Assembly: GCA_027924585.1 (NCBI GenBank)
Contig: BSBM01000307.1
Span: 14,741,501-14,805,500 of the forward strand
DNA: 64,000 nt
From: Larix kaempferi
Lineage: Eukaryota > Streptophyta > Pinopsida > Pinales > Pinaceae
Reading direction: 5' to 3'
Positions 32,357 to 44,291 of this stretch are shown here, piece by piece. The position numbers were made by a program, and so were the translations under genes. The first letter of the stretch is position 1. Each line of letters starts with the position of its first letter. The notes beneath the pieces are model-generated. The model was not told the DNA's origin. It did not search any database and saw nothing but the letters and a program-made list of their open reading frames with translations.

Positions 32357-33483
32357 TGTTAGTTTTGAAGCTAGGGAAGTGTTCCCCAAGTGACAATAGC
32401 CTAATGTCACTTAGAAGGGGGAAAAGGGGTGACCCTCACATTAATTGTCATTAATGAGACTTTATAACATTAAAGCCACTTTTTGCTAAAGTTAAGTGGG
32501 TGAGTGAAATATTTATGTAAGTAATTTAAATAAAGTGATTTTTCACTCTCATTGAATCTTAGCCATTGGATTAGATTCTCACTTAGGGTTAGAAAAAAAG
32601 GGTTGAGGGAGGCATTTTGAGCTCACTTTGCATTTTTGAGAAGAAGAGAGCAAGAGCAAGAGCAAAAGAGTGGAGACTAGGGCATTGGCATGATTCCCAA
32701 GGAGAGTGTGCACAGAAATCGAGGAGGATTTTAGTAGCACGAATTTCTAGAAGGTGGCATGGGTTTCAAGGCATAGAACTATTTCAATGGGCACGAGCTT
32801 CCAAATCCGTATAGCATGATTATTGGCACAGTTTTCGAGGCAACATGCAGCAAGAAGAAGCATGATTTCCCAGGTCCGTACAACTGCACTGTTGGCACAA
32901 AAATTGAGGGTCGTACTGCCATTAATTGCAAGACCGTACAACACAGTTTTGAGGCATTTATTGCAGGCACGATTTTCTAAAGAATGGCATAGGTTTCGAG
33001 GTCCATACAGTAGCATTAACTGCTGCTGTACCATATAGAAATTTTTTGTTCTTTTGCACAGAAATTGAGACAGTGTTTGGCACGTTTTTCAAGAAAGAAA
33101 GTTGCACAGAAATTGAGGCATCCTTACACAGATTTCAAGATAACTCTGCTAGGTGTTTTGGTTGGTTGAGATAAGTACATCTTGTCTGTAAAATTTGAAT
33201 GTACTGAAATATTGCTAAAGAAATAAAATCTCTGTCTCTCTCTTACTGGTTTTCCCCATGGGGGTTTTTCCAGGGCACAGTTGCCAAAAACATCTGAGTC
33301 TCTTTTATGGCGTGCATGTGATTAAATATTTGTTTTCTGCTGTTAAGAGATAGTTTACTGTGTGTTTAATTGTTACTATATTTTTCATAAGTAGTTTGCA
33401 GCCTATGCAAAACCAACTGCAGATGAAAAACACTTGAAAAGATGACATAAACCAGCAAGCAGTAAAACCCAGAAAAATCTACA
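32357..33483 (+). repeat. Copia-4 5' LTR (1127 bp)
   Basis: Starts TGTTAGTTTTG and ends AAATCTACA next to the PBS. Matches 44286-45240 over its first 925 bases. Contains CTCTCT microsatellite-like sequence near 33232 and short repeated GAAATTGAGGCA-like blocks. Non-coding. Confidence 0.85.
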
Positions 33484-33495
33484 TGGTATCAGAGC
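33484..33495 (+). other. Copia-4 PBS
   Basis: TGGTATCAGAGC, an exact tRNA-Met-type primer-binding site immediately after the LTR. Confidence 0.9.
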
Positions 33496-33606
33496 GCAGG
33501 GGTAGAAAACAGTAGTATTTTTGCAGCATACAGAAATTTCCAGAACTCAGAAATTTTTGAGATTTTCTTCTGTTAGTGATCAACATTCTATTGGGTTGGA
33601 GTTGAG

Positions 33607-34244
33607 ATGGCTACAGGTCTGAGGATTGAGGATAGGTTGAATGGGATTGAGAATTTTGTGCCTTGGAAGGCCATAATTTTGTTGGAGGAGAATGAGCTAT
33701 GGGTGGAGGTGGTTAAGAGCACTACTGCCAACCCCATTGCCATTCCAGATGGTACAGATGCAACAGCTCTTTCAGCCTTCAACAAGAAGGACTGTAAGGC
33801 TAGGAGGATTATCCTTGACGTAGTAAAAGACAACATAATCCCTCACATTCCGGGAAGACCAGGGCACATGAGATGTGGAGTTCCTTAACCAGCTTGTATG
33901 AGAGTTCCAATGAGAACAGAAAGATGGTTCTCAAAGAGAAACTCAAGAGTATCAAGATGAATGGAGGAGAGGGAGTCACAGCTTACCTCACTAGGATTTC
34001 TGCAGTTCGGGATGAACTGGCAGTGATTGGTGAAGTGGTATCTCCTACTGAGCTAGTACGCACAGCAGTGAACGGGGCTTCAAAGTCCTGGAGTGTATTT
34101 GTGCAGGCCATAGTGGGTAGAGAGAACCTACCGTCTTGGGAGAGACTGTGGGACGACTTTGTGCAGGAGGAGACTAGGAGGGGTCTCGTACAGGGCATTT
34201 CATCACATAGTGGAGCAAGTGAGGAGAACGTGGCACTGACAGCC
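33607..34244 (+). pseudogene. Copia-4 gag, first part
   Basis: Starts MATGLRIEDRLNGIENF; the Copia Gag block FVPWKAIILLEENELW is shortened by a few codons. A frame change lies near 33875. Then MWSSLTSLYESSNENRKMVL, AYLTRISAVRDELAVIG and SWSVFVQAIVGRE (UBN2). Cut after VALTA at CAGCC (34240-34244) by the 6.4-kb insertion; continues at 40648. Confidence 0.85.
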
Positions 34245-34435
34245 TGTTGTTGCAGCAACATCCCCCCCCCAAAATGTTTGTACATATCGGGGCCCCTCCT
34301 TTTATTTTTTAGAAAGGCTTCCTTAAGAGGCCTTTTCCATCTTTTTAACTTTGCTTTCAACAGAAAATCTTGCCATGAACCACTCCAAGTCTTCCTTCCT
34401 CTAAGATTAAAATTCATGAAGTCTTCCTGGAAACC

Positions 34436-35320
34436 GCGGAACGATTTTATAAAGCCCCGCAGTTGCGGAAGTACTCAACTTTCCCTCTCGAAATGGCGGG
34501 AACCGTTAGCATAAGCGCCCGAAAAGACCCAAAATTTTTCTACTGCGGTTGCGGGAATTATTCGGGAAAGCCTCCCGAAAATGGCGGAGCCTTTCGAGCT
34601 ATCCTCCCGCAGTTGCGGAAGCCACTCGCACAAGTCTGCCGAAAAAAAAACTTAGAAAAATTATTGAAAGGTTGCGGGAGCTATTGGCAAATTCCTTCCG
34701 AAACGGCGGAAGAATTCAAGAAAGCTTCCCGAAACGCGGGACCCATCCGCCAACTTTCCCCGGGGCCACCCAGTGACTTATTCTTTTTCTGAAAATTTCT
34801 TAAGTCTTGAAGTTGCGGAAGCTATTCGCCAAAGCCTTCTGCAATTGCGGAAGCCGTCGCGTTATCCTTCCGAAACCCCGCGGAGAGTTAGAAATTCTTC
34901 AAGTTGCGGGAGCCTTCAGTTTATCTCTCCGAAACAGCGGAGCCATTCGCTAATCCGTTCCGCGGAAGCCAATTGCGAAAGCTTTCCGCAACCATGGGAG
35001 CATTCCCGAAACCCGCGAGACTTAGAAGATTTTCGAATTACGGAAACCATGCGCGAGGACCTCCCGAAACAGCGGAAGCCTCCGCGTTATCCTTCCGAAA
35101 GACTTGAACTTTTGCGGAACGTTTTTGGGTTTTCCTTCCGCGACGCGGGAGCCTTTTGCGGAAACATTTGCGATATTCCTCCCGAAATCCTGCTGAGCAT
35201 TTTTTCCAAAGACTTGCGGGAGCCATTCGCCATTTCCCTCCGAAACGGCGGAAGCTTTCGCTATGTCTTTCCGAAATGGCGGATGGAATTCACAAGTCAG
35301 TCCCGCGGGTGGCGGTCGTG
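34436..35320. repeat. GC-rich degenerate array of GCGG/CCGAAA motifs
   Basis: By eye there are 13 copies of CCGAAA and 10 of TTGCGG, alternating as TTGCGGAAGCCATTCGC and CCTTCCGAAACGGCGGAAG with irregular spacing of roughly 30 bases. Many pairs can form hairpins (CCGCAGTTGCGG). CpG-rich against an AT-rich background. All forward frames are partly open because of composition; no protein is claimed. Confidence 0.75.
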
Positions 35321-35970
35321 CACGCAGATCGAGATTGATCGACATGACCACAACGTACAATATATTAAAACCCGTTTTAAATGTGCCACCCACCCCGCAC
35401 GTGCCCATTTCATTTAAATAACCGGTGGGGTTTTGGGCCAAACACATTGTTATTTTTTGATTGGCAAACACCGTGGAACGCCGTGCAACCGCTCCAACTC
35501 AGCTCGCCCGTCCACATCTACGTCCACCTCATTCAGCTATCTTCACGGTGCCAGGTAGGACTTTTAACCGTTAATTTTGTCTCTTCTATGCATTAGATTA
35601 CCATTGGGTTGTCCTTTTTTTTTTAATACAATAGGCATTGGTCACAGGGTTGGATTTTGACGGGAAAAATGCCTGTCATGGGCTACTTTGCCCGTCAAAT
35701 ACGGTCTAAATTTCATATTTCCCGTCATATAAAAGCAAAGAAATTGTGAAAACATTTGTATATTGTGTAAAGACCGTCAGTTCTGACGGGTAGAATCTTT
35801 CCAAATTCCTACCCTGGCCGCATACGTCGTTATTTTTTTGCTTTTAAAGTCGCCAAGCCCCGTCAATGTCTCGTTCCTATCAGCCGAAACCACAGAGTGA
35901 CTGCCCGAGTATGCACCAGCCACTACCCCATTCAAATTCTAAGCCAGCCATAGGGCGCCTCGTCAAATAT

Positions 35971-35977
35971 TATAAAT
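35971..35977 (+). promoter_or_regulatory. TATA box upstream of the large ORF
   Basis: TATAAAT, followed 120 bases later by an ATG in good context (36098, CACCATGG) that opens a 66-codon frame, and 415 bases later by the start of the large ORF. Inferred promoter. Confidence 0.45.
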
Positions 35978-36385
35978 AACAATAGCGGTTAGGCTGAAAC
36001 CCCTCACCTGTTCATCAACGCGGAGGGCCATCCCTGGTTTCGTCTTAAATTTGTTTCAACCCCAGACTCACTCGCCACTAACCATTAAAAAGGCACCATG
36101 GTGAAGGATACCATCCCTCCTAGAGCTGGACCGAGAGCAGGTTACTTCCGCAATATGCTTATCATCTCAGGAGCATTCCAAACCCGCCCCTTTAAAAGAA
36201 TTAGGATGATTAAATCTAGATTTCTTGTTTGGAATGGTGTATTTTGCTTCCCAACATGCAGCTTCACAATTTATGTATATATATTATTAGCATGTTAAAT
36301 GGGCACTGCTCTTTGTTAAAATCTCACAGTATGTTGCACATTGTGATGAGGACTTGTATTTGGTTGCTGGCAGGGATAAGTCAAA

Positions 36386-39300
36386 ATGCCAAAAGGTGGT
36401 AGGAAGAAGGCTAAGATGACGGAAACACAGCCTACGCCACTTAGAACTGAGACTACTTTCCAAGATACCAGGTGCACCACTGGTAGTCCTCCTGAAACCC
36501 GATGGGGTGACATCTACAAGATGATCCGAGACCGAAATATCCTGGATATGTTGCTGGAAGAGGAACAGATTTATCTCAATATCAGAGCTTCAGGCATAGC
36601 CAAGGCTTCTACCCGCCCTGAACTGTTCCCATGTTCTGAAGTAATCGGATGGATACTCCAACATGCTGATGCGGAGACAAGAGTAATAAATGACAATGGG
36701 AAGATAGCCATTGCCTCGTTTCACCCAGCATACCTGGCCGCGGCCTACAAATTTCCCCGCACCCAGCAAGCTCTGACTGATGAATGGCTGGGCTAGATGA
36801 ACAGCATTGAAATGGCCAAAAAACTACTGGTCGCAGGCAAGAATTTAAGAAAGAAAGGTAATGATGAATATGATGTCCAGAATCTAAGACCTCCTTTCAG
36901 GTTGATTGCCTTGATGTTGTGCAGAATCTTCAGCATGCCCGATGGCACCGTGTACAAGATTCAGTGGGTCCCCATCATCCACTTCGTGGCATTTAAAGGA
37001 ACTGTGTTTGACTGGGCCACTCTCCTATCAGACAGTTTGGCCTCAATGATAGTTGCTGCAAGAGAAGGACTGGCCTTAAAGAAGGCAGAATTCTACATGT
37101 CCTCATATCTTATTGATTGTGTTCTGGCCAAGTTATCTTTTCCAAAATTAGGCTGCACATGGGATAAGGCCAACAACCCAGTTTATACCGCTTTCAGGAT
37201 GTTGTGGGCACAGAATTACAAACCCAGCTATAAGCTCATCTGTGAGGGGTTCATCATGCCCCTATATGAGAAGATATTCAAGGAGGAGCCCAACTTCCTG
37301 TCGGAGAATGCTATGGAAGTCCTTGAAAATTACGGGGATTTTTATGCACCTACATCAAAATGTTTGGAGGGACTAAAGCTCCATATATTTTTCCGAGGTA
37401 TGCCACGGACTATGTGGTCCTTAAAGAGGCAGTAAGACAGATTTTTCTGGATGGAATTGGAGCAGTACTGAACAAATAGCATAAGGCCACTTTTCCCCCT
37501 ATACCTTTCTGCATAGGGGCTTACAAATTCTCAGGGGTTGCCTCAGCCGAAGAGTTTGTTCAGGAGCTAAAAGCCTTCCACTTTGGCGAGGTAATCTTCC
37601 ATAGGAATGACAGGAAGGGAAAAGTTGTCGAGCATTGTAGAGAAATTTATGCTCATTTTGAGTATGCTCACTATCATGATGCCGATGAATAAGTATTCAG
37701 AAGCATCAGCAACATGGCTGAGTTGTGAATCTGTCGCCAAAGCACTGGAGCAAGCTCTAGCTCTTCCAAGGCCCAGAAGACCAGCCAGCAGAAAGGCAAG
37801 GAAGCAGATGAGGCCTGAGCTCAGGAAGAGCTCAGATTAAAAGAAGAAGCCAGATTGCAGCAAGAAGCTGAAGTGGCGAGAATGCAGCAAGAAGCCGAAA
37901 GGGAGAGGCTGCAGAAAGAGGCTGAGGAAGCCCAGCAGCAGAAAGAGGCTGAAGATGAAAGACGACATAAAGAAAATGAAGATCAGCTACAAGCTGAAGG
38001 AGAAGCGAGAAGGAAGGAAGATGAGGTAGGGCGGAAAGCAGAAGAAGAGCTTAAAGCAGGTGAAGATGCCCAAGCAGGTGGATCCGGTGCCCAGGATATG
38101 GAGATAGACGCGCCTCAAACGAGTGTCTCCGGCACTCAAAATGTGGAAGCAGAAGCAGCACAGGCAGGTGGCTCTGGTACCCAAAATGTGGGAATAGATC
38201 CAGCTCAGGTAGCCCAGACCCCACCAGCGGAAGTAGAAATAGACATTATAGATCTCCCAATCGTCCCGTACACTCCATCAGGGGAACATGCTGTGTCTAG
38301 ATGGGATGAGTTTGTCTATGATAAGAGGAGGAAGACAATGGTATTTAAATCGGAAGAGAGGGTCAAAAGACTCTTCCAGGAGGATATCATTACCCACCGT
38401 GAGATCATTGTAATGCGGAATACAAATAAGGATCCCTTAGCTATGGCATCCGCCGTTGTAGAGATAGCAAAAGCATCACTGGATAATGTAGGTGATATAA
38501 TTAGAGAAAATGAATCGACAAAGAAGAGAGCTCGTATGCTACAACATACTATGGCTAAGGAGCAAGCCTACAGGGATCTCATGGTGAACAGGTATAATCG
38601 CCTATCTGCTGAGCATAAAGAGCTGTCGGATAGGTATAACCAGCTGGAGGAGGATAAGGACCAACTGACACTCTAGATGATGATTGTGGAAGCAGAGAAG
38701 AGCGAAGCGGAAGATAAAGCCTCCCATCTAGAAGCAGACAAGCTGGCATTAGCTGACCAATTGGATCAAGCTGAGAGCAGAACGATGGACATGTCTCCCT
38801 TCCATGAGCTGTCCTGCAGCATCCTGAAGCAAATATATGACACTTAGGAGCTAATCAAGGATGAATTTTGCAAGCTCAAGGCCATGGTGGTCAGATTAAA
38901 AGAGGTTAATGCAGAGGCCCATAGGCTTAAAGCTAAGCACACTCGGGTTAAGGCAAATATCCTGAGCCAGATAGAATGGTGAGAAGGAAAGGTGGATTTC
39001 CCCACACATCTCCCATTCAAGTCTGTGGAGGGTTTTAATGAAGACATAGCCCTTTTGGACTTCTGCAGAAACTGTGGCAGTAAGCTAATGGCCAATGTAC
39101 AAGGGACAATGGATAGGATCAACGGTCTGTATCAAAGAATCCAGGGAGTGCATGACAGGTGCAAATTGAGTTTCCCGCAATCCCTCGATGATTTCCCAGG
39201 TGAAGAACAACGCTTGGATGAACTGAAGGAAAAACTACGCATCCAAACTGAATATGTGAAGAAAATTGATGTCCTAGCAATTGATGACCTTCAACATTAT

Positions 39301-39729
39301 ATTGGAATGTCATCAATCCATAGCCATTTTCTTAAAGAAGTGCATCAAGCTGCAGTGACAGAAATTCAAGGCATTGGAGCAGAGCTTAGGAAAAATGTGA
39401 CTTCTCAGAAAATCTTGCTCCCTGCTTCCGCAAATGTAGTCATAAGGGAAACTGGTGTGTGGTATAGCTACATTGCAGAAGAGGAGAAGAAGGGAGAAGT
39501 AGTAGCTGTGACAGTAAATCCAGACTCTTCTCTCCCAACTGTTCCAGCTGCGGCGGCTAGCTCGATTTCCTCTTTCCCAGCAGTGACAGAAACTCCAGCT
39601 GGTTCGATTTCTTCTTCCCAGGCAGCAGCAGCAGCAACAGTGGGCTCGATTCCTTCTTCCCAAGCAGCAGTAGTAGGAATAGTTGATTTGAGCGATCCTC
39701 TTCAAGCAGAAGCACACGCACAGGAGTGA
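36386..39729 (+). pseudogene. Large unrecognised protein with coiled coils (decayed)
   Basis: About 1,110 codons beginning MPKGGRKKAKMTE. Part 1 (36386-37435, one TAG at 36794) looks globular: FPCSEVIGWILQHADAETR, FHPAYLAAAYKFP, RLIALMLCRIFSMPDG, PNFLSENAMEVLENYGDFY. A frame change near 37400 leads to VVLKEAVRQIFLDGIGAVL and AEEFVQELKAFHFGEV. A Glu/Gln/Arg coiled coil follows (37820-38060, QQEAE and EEAQQQKEAE repeats), then three GGSG-QN repeats (38070-38210), another helical region (38300-38980) and an Ala/Ser/Gln-rich tail. Stops at 37477, 37690, 37726, 37816, 38674, 38845 and 38980. No enzyme motif is seen. I do not recognise the family. Confidence 0.6.
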
Positions 39730-40647
39730 AATCGCTGATTTCAGAGCATTATTTTTGATATTTTGTATTTTGAGCTCTCAAATATGTAAAACGTGGAGCT
39801 ATGGGACAGCTGTCCCTATTTTCTTTTATAATAATTTCTGTAAAGAGAAAAGAAGTCACATTTTTGTCTGTTATAGAAGAAAATTTCTGTAGTTGACAAG
39901 TGTAAAAGGCCAAGTGGCAGCCCAAAGGGCATTTTTGTAATTATAAATAGAAGTTAGGAAGGAAGGAACTGGACTTTTGGCAGGGAATTATTTTCAGACC
40001 TGTACGAGCTATCTTGTATATGTTCTAAGAAAATAAAGTTTTCTAATAAAAGCCTGGAGATGGACGTTTTGCATGGGAATGAAGAATGGATGTATATTGG
40101 ATTACTCTGGTGACTTCCATACTTTAATGTGAGATCATTCTTGCTGTCTGAATTATTTCTTTGTAACTAATGATTTTACTCCTTTCTATGCAAACAAATT
40201 CTCTGTTTCATGAGTAATGAATGTGTTTTATGTCAAATTAGAAGCTATCTTCTGATATCTCTCATCTTTGCTGTAGCTTTATCTGTAAGATTTAATGGCT
40301 ATCTATTCTTTCTTTAAGATATCTCCTTCAGCTCATTGCTCATGCTTTTAATTCGCTCCTTGTAGGGATAGTTAGATTTATTTCAGTCTTAAACTTAGAT
40401 CTATTTTCCAGTCTTGCATTTAGATTAAACTTAGACTAGGCACTTGCATATCATTATAAAACATAAAATTCAAAAGAAAGGTGGATCGGGCCATAACCAG
40501 TATAATTGGAATAAAACTCCAAACCCATGGTTGCCGGAACCGCTAACCGGACGGATTCCCTACACCAAACGGTAGATAATCTAATTGGGATAATCTATCG
40601 GGGATAATCCCTTTCTAATTGATGCTACGATACCCGAGGCATCAACA
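39730..40647 (+). other. Non-coding tail of the 6.4-kb insertion
   Basis: No gene. A TATAAAT at 39942, AATAAA at about 40031 and T-rich stretches give it the look of an LTR or a 3' flank. No copy is found near the left end of the insertion. It ends CCCGAGGCATCAACA at the TSD. Confidence 0.5.
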
Positions 40648-40860
40648 CAGCCAAGGGTAAGAAGAATAAGGGTCCCAAGATGGGTGGGGCCAAGAGGCAG
40701 CAGCAGTAGCAACCATAGGGTGGACAGAAGAAGGACTTGAGTAAAATCAAGTGCTATTGTTGTTAGGTGTTTGGGCACTATGATTCACAGTGTCCAAGCA
40801 AGAAGAAGAAGAAGGGACAAGGATAGTAGACAGCAGCCTCAGTAGAGGTTGATGATTTTG
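40648..40860 (+). pseudogene. Copia-4 gag end with zinc knuckle
   Basis: Continues Gag as AKGKKNKGPKMGGAKRQQQ with TAG at 40707 and 40716, then the knuckle KCYCC, TAG (40764), VFGHYDSQC, a Lys run and GQG followed by two TAG codons (40827, 40830). All the stops stand where Gln or a similar residue is expected. Confidence 0.8.
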
Positions 40861-40940
40861 GTGATAGGTTTCAGAGGGATTTTTCCCAATATGCTGGACA
40901 GATTGAGAGAGAGAGAGTCTCTTTAGCCACCAGCACAGAT

Positions 40941-42368
40941 ATGGATATGGAGAGTGAGCATTCATTGTTGACAGGGTATCAGACAGGTCCATCCACCACT
41001 AGTACGTGGTACATTGACAGCGGAGCTTTGAGACACATGACAAGTACTCGGGAGTTGTTCTCCGAGCTATCACAGACAGTTAGAGATGTGGAGGTGGTAC
41101 TTGGTGACAACACCATTGTTAGAGTAGTCGGTCAGGGGACCATTACATTTGAGAGGGAGTCCATGAGTCCCATGACTTTGAGGGATGTTTTGTACGTCCC
41201 TGAGCTGAAAAAGAACCTTGTTTCAGTTTCCACTATTGAGGACAGGGGTCTTGGGGTGTGTTTCTCAGATGGGAGAGTGCAGGTGTTCCCCAGGACTACA
41301 GGTGTATCTACTCCCATGGATATTGGAGTTATATTTGGATGACTGTATAAGTTATTGTTTCAGCCGCAACATGCTCTAGCACACAATAGCAGTAGTGAGC
41401 TATGTGAGCTATGGCACAGGAGGATGGCCCACTTACATCACCCAGCTCTGAGATTATTGAGGAGCATGGTCGCAGGTTTACCTGAGTTCGACACTGAGCA
41501 GAGTGATGTGTGCAGAGGGTGTGCTTTGGGAAAGTACACCAAGACTGCTTTTCCAAGCAGTGACACGAGAGCAGCAGGAGTGCTTGAATTGATTCATTCT
41601 AATCTTTGCAGTCCTATGTCTTCAGTATCTTTGACTGGTCACGAGTACTATATTAGCTTCATTGATGACTACTCCAAGAAGACCTGGATCTACTTCTTGA
41701 GGAACAAGAAGTCTCCACTAGTGTTGAGTGTCTTCCAAGGGTTCAAAGCCCTTATGGAGAAGTAGATGGGGAGGAAGATTAGGATGTTGAGATCAGACAA
41801 TAGGGGTGAGTATACCTCCAAGGAGTTCAATGCTTTCTGCAGTCAGGAGGGTATACAGCAACAGTTGACAGTTCCCTACACTCTTGAGCAGAATGGAGTA
41901 GTAGAGAGAAAGAATAGGTCAATTGTTGGAGCAGCGAGAGCCATGCTTCATGATTAGGGGTTATTGTTCTTTATATGGGCAGAGGCTTGCAACACTGCAG
42001 TGTATCTACAGAACATGAGTCCTCACCATGCTTTGGGGAGGATGACTCTAGAGGAGATGTATTCAGTCAAGGAGCCTGAGGTGAGCCATTTTCGGATATT
42101 TGGCTCTCTGACTTACTCTCACGTCCCTTCTGAGAAGAGAACGAAGTTAGAGCCCACTGCAGAGAGAGGTATATTTGTGGGTTATGATGAGACTTCGAAG
42201 GCATATCAACTTTACATTCCTGGCCAAAGGAGAGTTGTAGTGAGGCGAGAAGTGAATTTTGATGAGGAGAGGGCCTTTAGGAAGTCGAGAGAGATGGAGC
42301 AGAGGGAGCCACCATCTCCCACACCTCAGTTGATACAGGATTCTTCGATACAGGTTTCAGGTCCATAG
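40941..42368 (+). pseudogene. Copia-4 protease, gag_pre-integrase and integrase
   Basis: Protease site WYIDSGALRHMTSTRE and LRDVLYVPELKKNLVS (40941-41342, TGA at 41340). Then LWHRRMAHLHHPAL and VCRGCALGKYTK, the integrase core LIHSNLCSPM, SFIDDYSKKTWIYF (first Asp), TAG at 41763, RSDNRGEYTSKEF (second Asp), YTLEQNGVVERKNR (Glu), TAG at 41955, then NTAVYLQNMSPHHAL and FGSLTYSHVP. TAG at 42366. The catalytic Asp-Asp-Glu set is present, although G is R in DNRGE and the usual PQQNG reads LEQNG. Confidence 0.9.
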
Positions 42369-42377
42369 GTTTCTGGG

Positions 42378-44291
42378 GTGACTGGATCACAGGGTACAGG
42401 CACAGCTTCTACAGGATCAGTGGTTCAGGTGACAGGTACTTCAGGGACAGGTTTAGGGACAGGCACAGATTCAAGATCACAAGTTTCAGTTTCACAAGTT
42501 ACAGGGTCTTCAGGGATTAGTTCATCAGTCATTGGTCCTCGGGGTGTTAGACCTTCTGCTTCTGGCACTTCCTCAAATGAGGATACACCAGTTTGGGAGG
42601 ATCCTTCAAGGAAGAGGAAGCCTAAGTGGCTTCATGACACCTTGAAGGAAGCAGAAGCATTTGGTAGACCTCAGGAGGCGATCAGGTCTGTAGTTCAGCC
42701 ATACAGGTATGGGATGGCCCTTGTTGCGAGTCTTCATGACTCTGCTCCTTCCACATTTGAGGAGGCTTCCCAGCATCAGGTATGGAGAGATGCCATGATG
42801 GAAGAGTACCATTCCATCATGAAGAATGATGCTTGGGAGATTGTGCCGAGACCTGAGGGGAAGTCAGTGGTGACTTCCAAGTGGCTTTACAAGATCAAGC
42901 ATGCTGCAGATGGCAGTGTGGAGAAATTCAAGGCTCAGTTTGTGGCTAGGGGGTTCTCACAGGTTGAGGGAGTTGACTATGATGAGACATTTTCTCCAGT
43001 TGCTCGATACTCTTCCATCAGAGCAGTGATATCTATAGCAGCAGAGATGGGTTGGAAGTTTCACCAAATGGATGTGAAGATCGCGTTTCTCAATGGTCTT
43101 CTGGAGGAGGAGGTGTATTTGGAGCAGCCACAGGGATTCGAGATACATGGGACAGATTCTCATGTGTGCAGGCTTAGGAAAGCCTTGTACGGTCTGAAGC
43201 AAGCTCCTAGAGCTTGGTACTCCAGGATCGATGCATATTTGACTTCGATGGGATTTCAAAAGAGTGAGGCTGATCCCAACCTACACTACATTGTGGTTGG
43301 GGGAGATCCACTCATTATTCTGTTATATGTTGATGACTTATTTATCACTGGAGATGAGCATCTTATTGCACAGTGGAAGAGAGACCTTGCAGCTGAGTAT
43401 GAGATGACTGATATTGGGATGATGCATTACTATTTGGGGATGGAGGTTTGGCAGGAGCCTGGACATATTTTCCTAGGATAGGGGAAGTATGCAGTGGATA
43501 TTCTGAAGAGTTGTCGGATGGAGGACTGCAGACCTATGTCTACACCTATGAACACCAACTTGAAGCAACTTCATGCTTCAGAGGGTAAGTTGGTCGATCC
43601 CACACTCTATCATCAGCTCATCGGATCATTGATGTATCTGGTTAACACCAGGACAAACTTGTGTTTTACGGTTAACACTCTTCGCTAGTTCATGGTGTGG
43701 CCTAGGAGTGTGCATTGGTCAGCTGCAAAGCACATCTTGAGATACCTAACAGGGACAGTGGATTATGGTCTGGACTACAGGAGTTCAGGTGGAGTCAACT
43801 TGATTGGGTTCATAAATTCAGACTGGGCAGGTTGTGTGAGGGACCGGAAGAGCACTTCCGGTTGTTGTTTCAGCTTGGGCTTGGCAGCAGTGTCGTGGTT
43901 CAGAAGGAAACAGAAGTCCATTGCATTGAGTTCTGCTGAGGCTGAGTATATGGTAGCCAGTCAGGCGACTTGCGAAGCACTATGGCTTCGTAAGTTATTG
44001 GTAAATTTATTTGATCAGCAGCTGAGACCTACAGTGATCTATTGTGACAATCAGAGTTGCATTCAGCTCTCTGAGAATCAGGTGTTCCATGACAGGTCGA
44101 AGCACATTGAGATCAGGTACCACTTCATTCGGGACTACGTCCAGAGAGGGGTAGTTGAGTTGCAGTATATTTCTACTGAGGAGCAAGTAGCAGATGTCCT
44201 GACGAAGTCTTTGGGGAGGGGGAAGTTTGTCTTCTTCAGAGATAAGTTGGGAGTGGTGTGGAACACATTCATCGGTAAGAGGGAGTGTTAG
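42378..44291 (+). pseudogene. Copia-4 linker, RT and RNase H
   Basis: A Thr/Gly/Ser-rich linker (42378-42590) precedes RT: WRDAMMEEYHSIMKNDAWE, SKWLYKIKHAADG, FVARGFSQVEGVDYDETF, HQMDVKIAFLNG, KALYGLKQAPRAWYSRID and the catalytic LLYVDDLFITG. TAG at 43479 (GQGKY expected), then RNase H: STPMNTNL, YHQLIGSLMYLVNTR, TAG at 43686 (LSQFM expected), HILRYLTGTVDYGL, INSDWAG, LSSAEAEYMVASQA, IYCDNQSCIQLSEN and EEQVADVLTKSL. The pol stop (44289) lies just inside the 3' LTR. PPT AAGAGGGAG is at 44277-44285. Confidence 0.93.

Larger units (their letters stand above)
34245..40647 (+). mobile_element. 6.4-kb insertion of unknown class with a large coiled-coil ORF
   Basis: Inserted in Copia-4 gag with a perfect 5-bp TSD, CAGCC (34240-34244, 40648-40652). 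The gag frame reads through when one TSD copy is counted. Ends are TGTTGTTGC and GCATCAACA, partial inverted repeats as in LTRs. I found no LTR pair, PBS, RT or transposase. It contains a GC-rich repeat array (34436-35320), a TATA box, a decayed reading frame of about 1,100 codons and a non-coding tail. It could be a non-autonomous LTR element with unrecognised LTRs or a giant solo LTR carrying an ORF. Confidence 0.7.

Noticed and set aside
34463-35417. Long open frames over the GC-rich array
   Set aside because: Several frames are open at once, reflecting base composition. The readings are repeats of Arg/Phe/Ser with no domain.
36098-36298. Possible first exon with TATA box and good ATG context
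   Set aside because: The best splice donor (36140) and acceptor (36373) do not join it in frame with the large ORF; kept only as a promoter hint.
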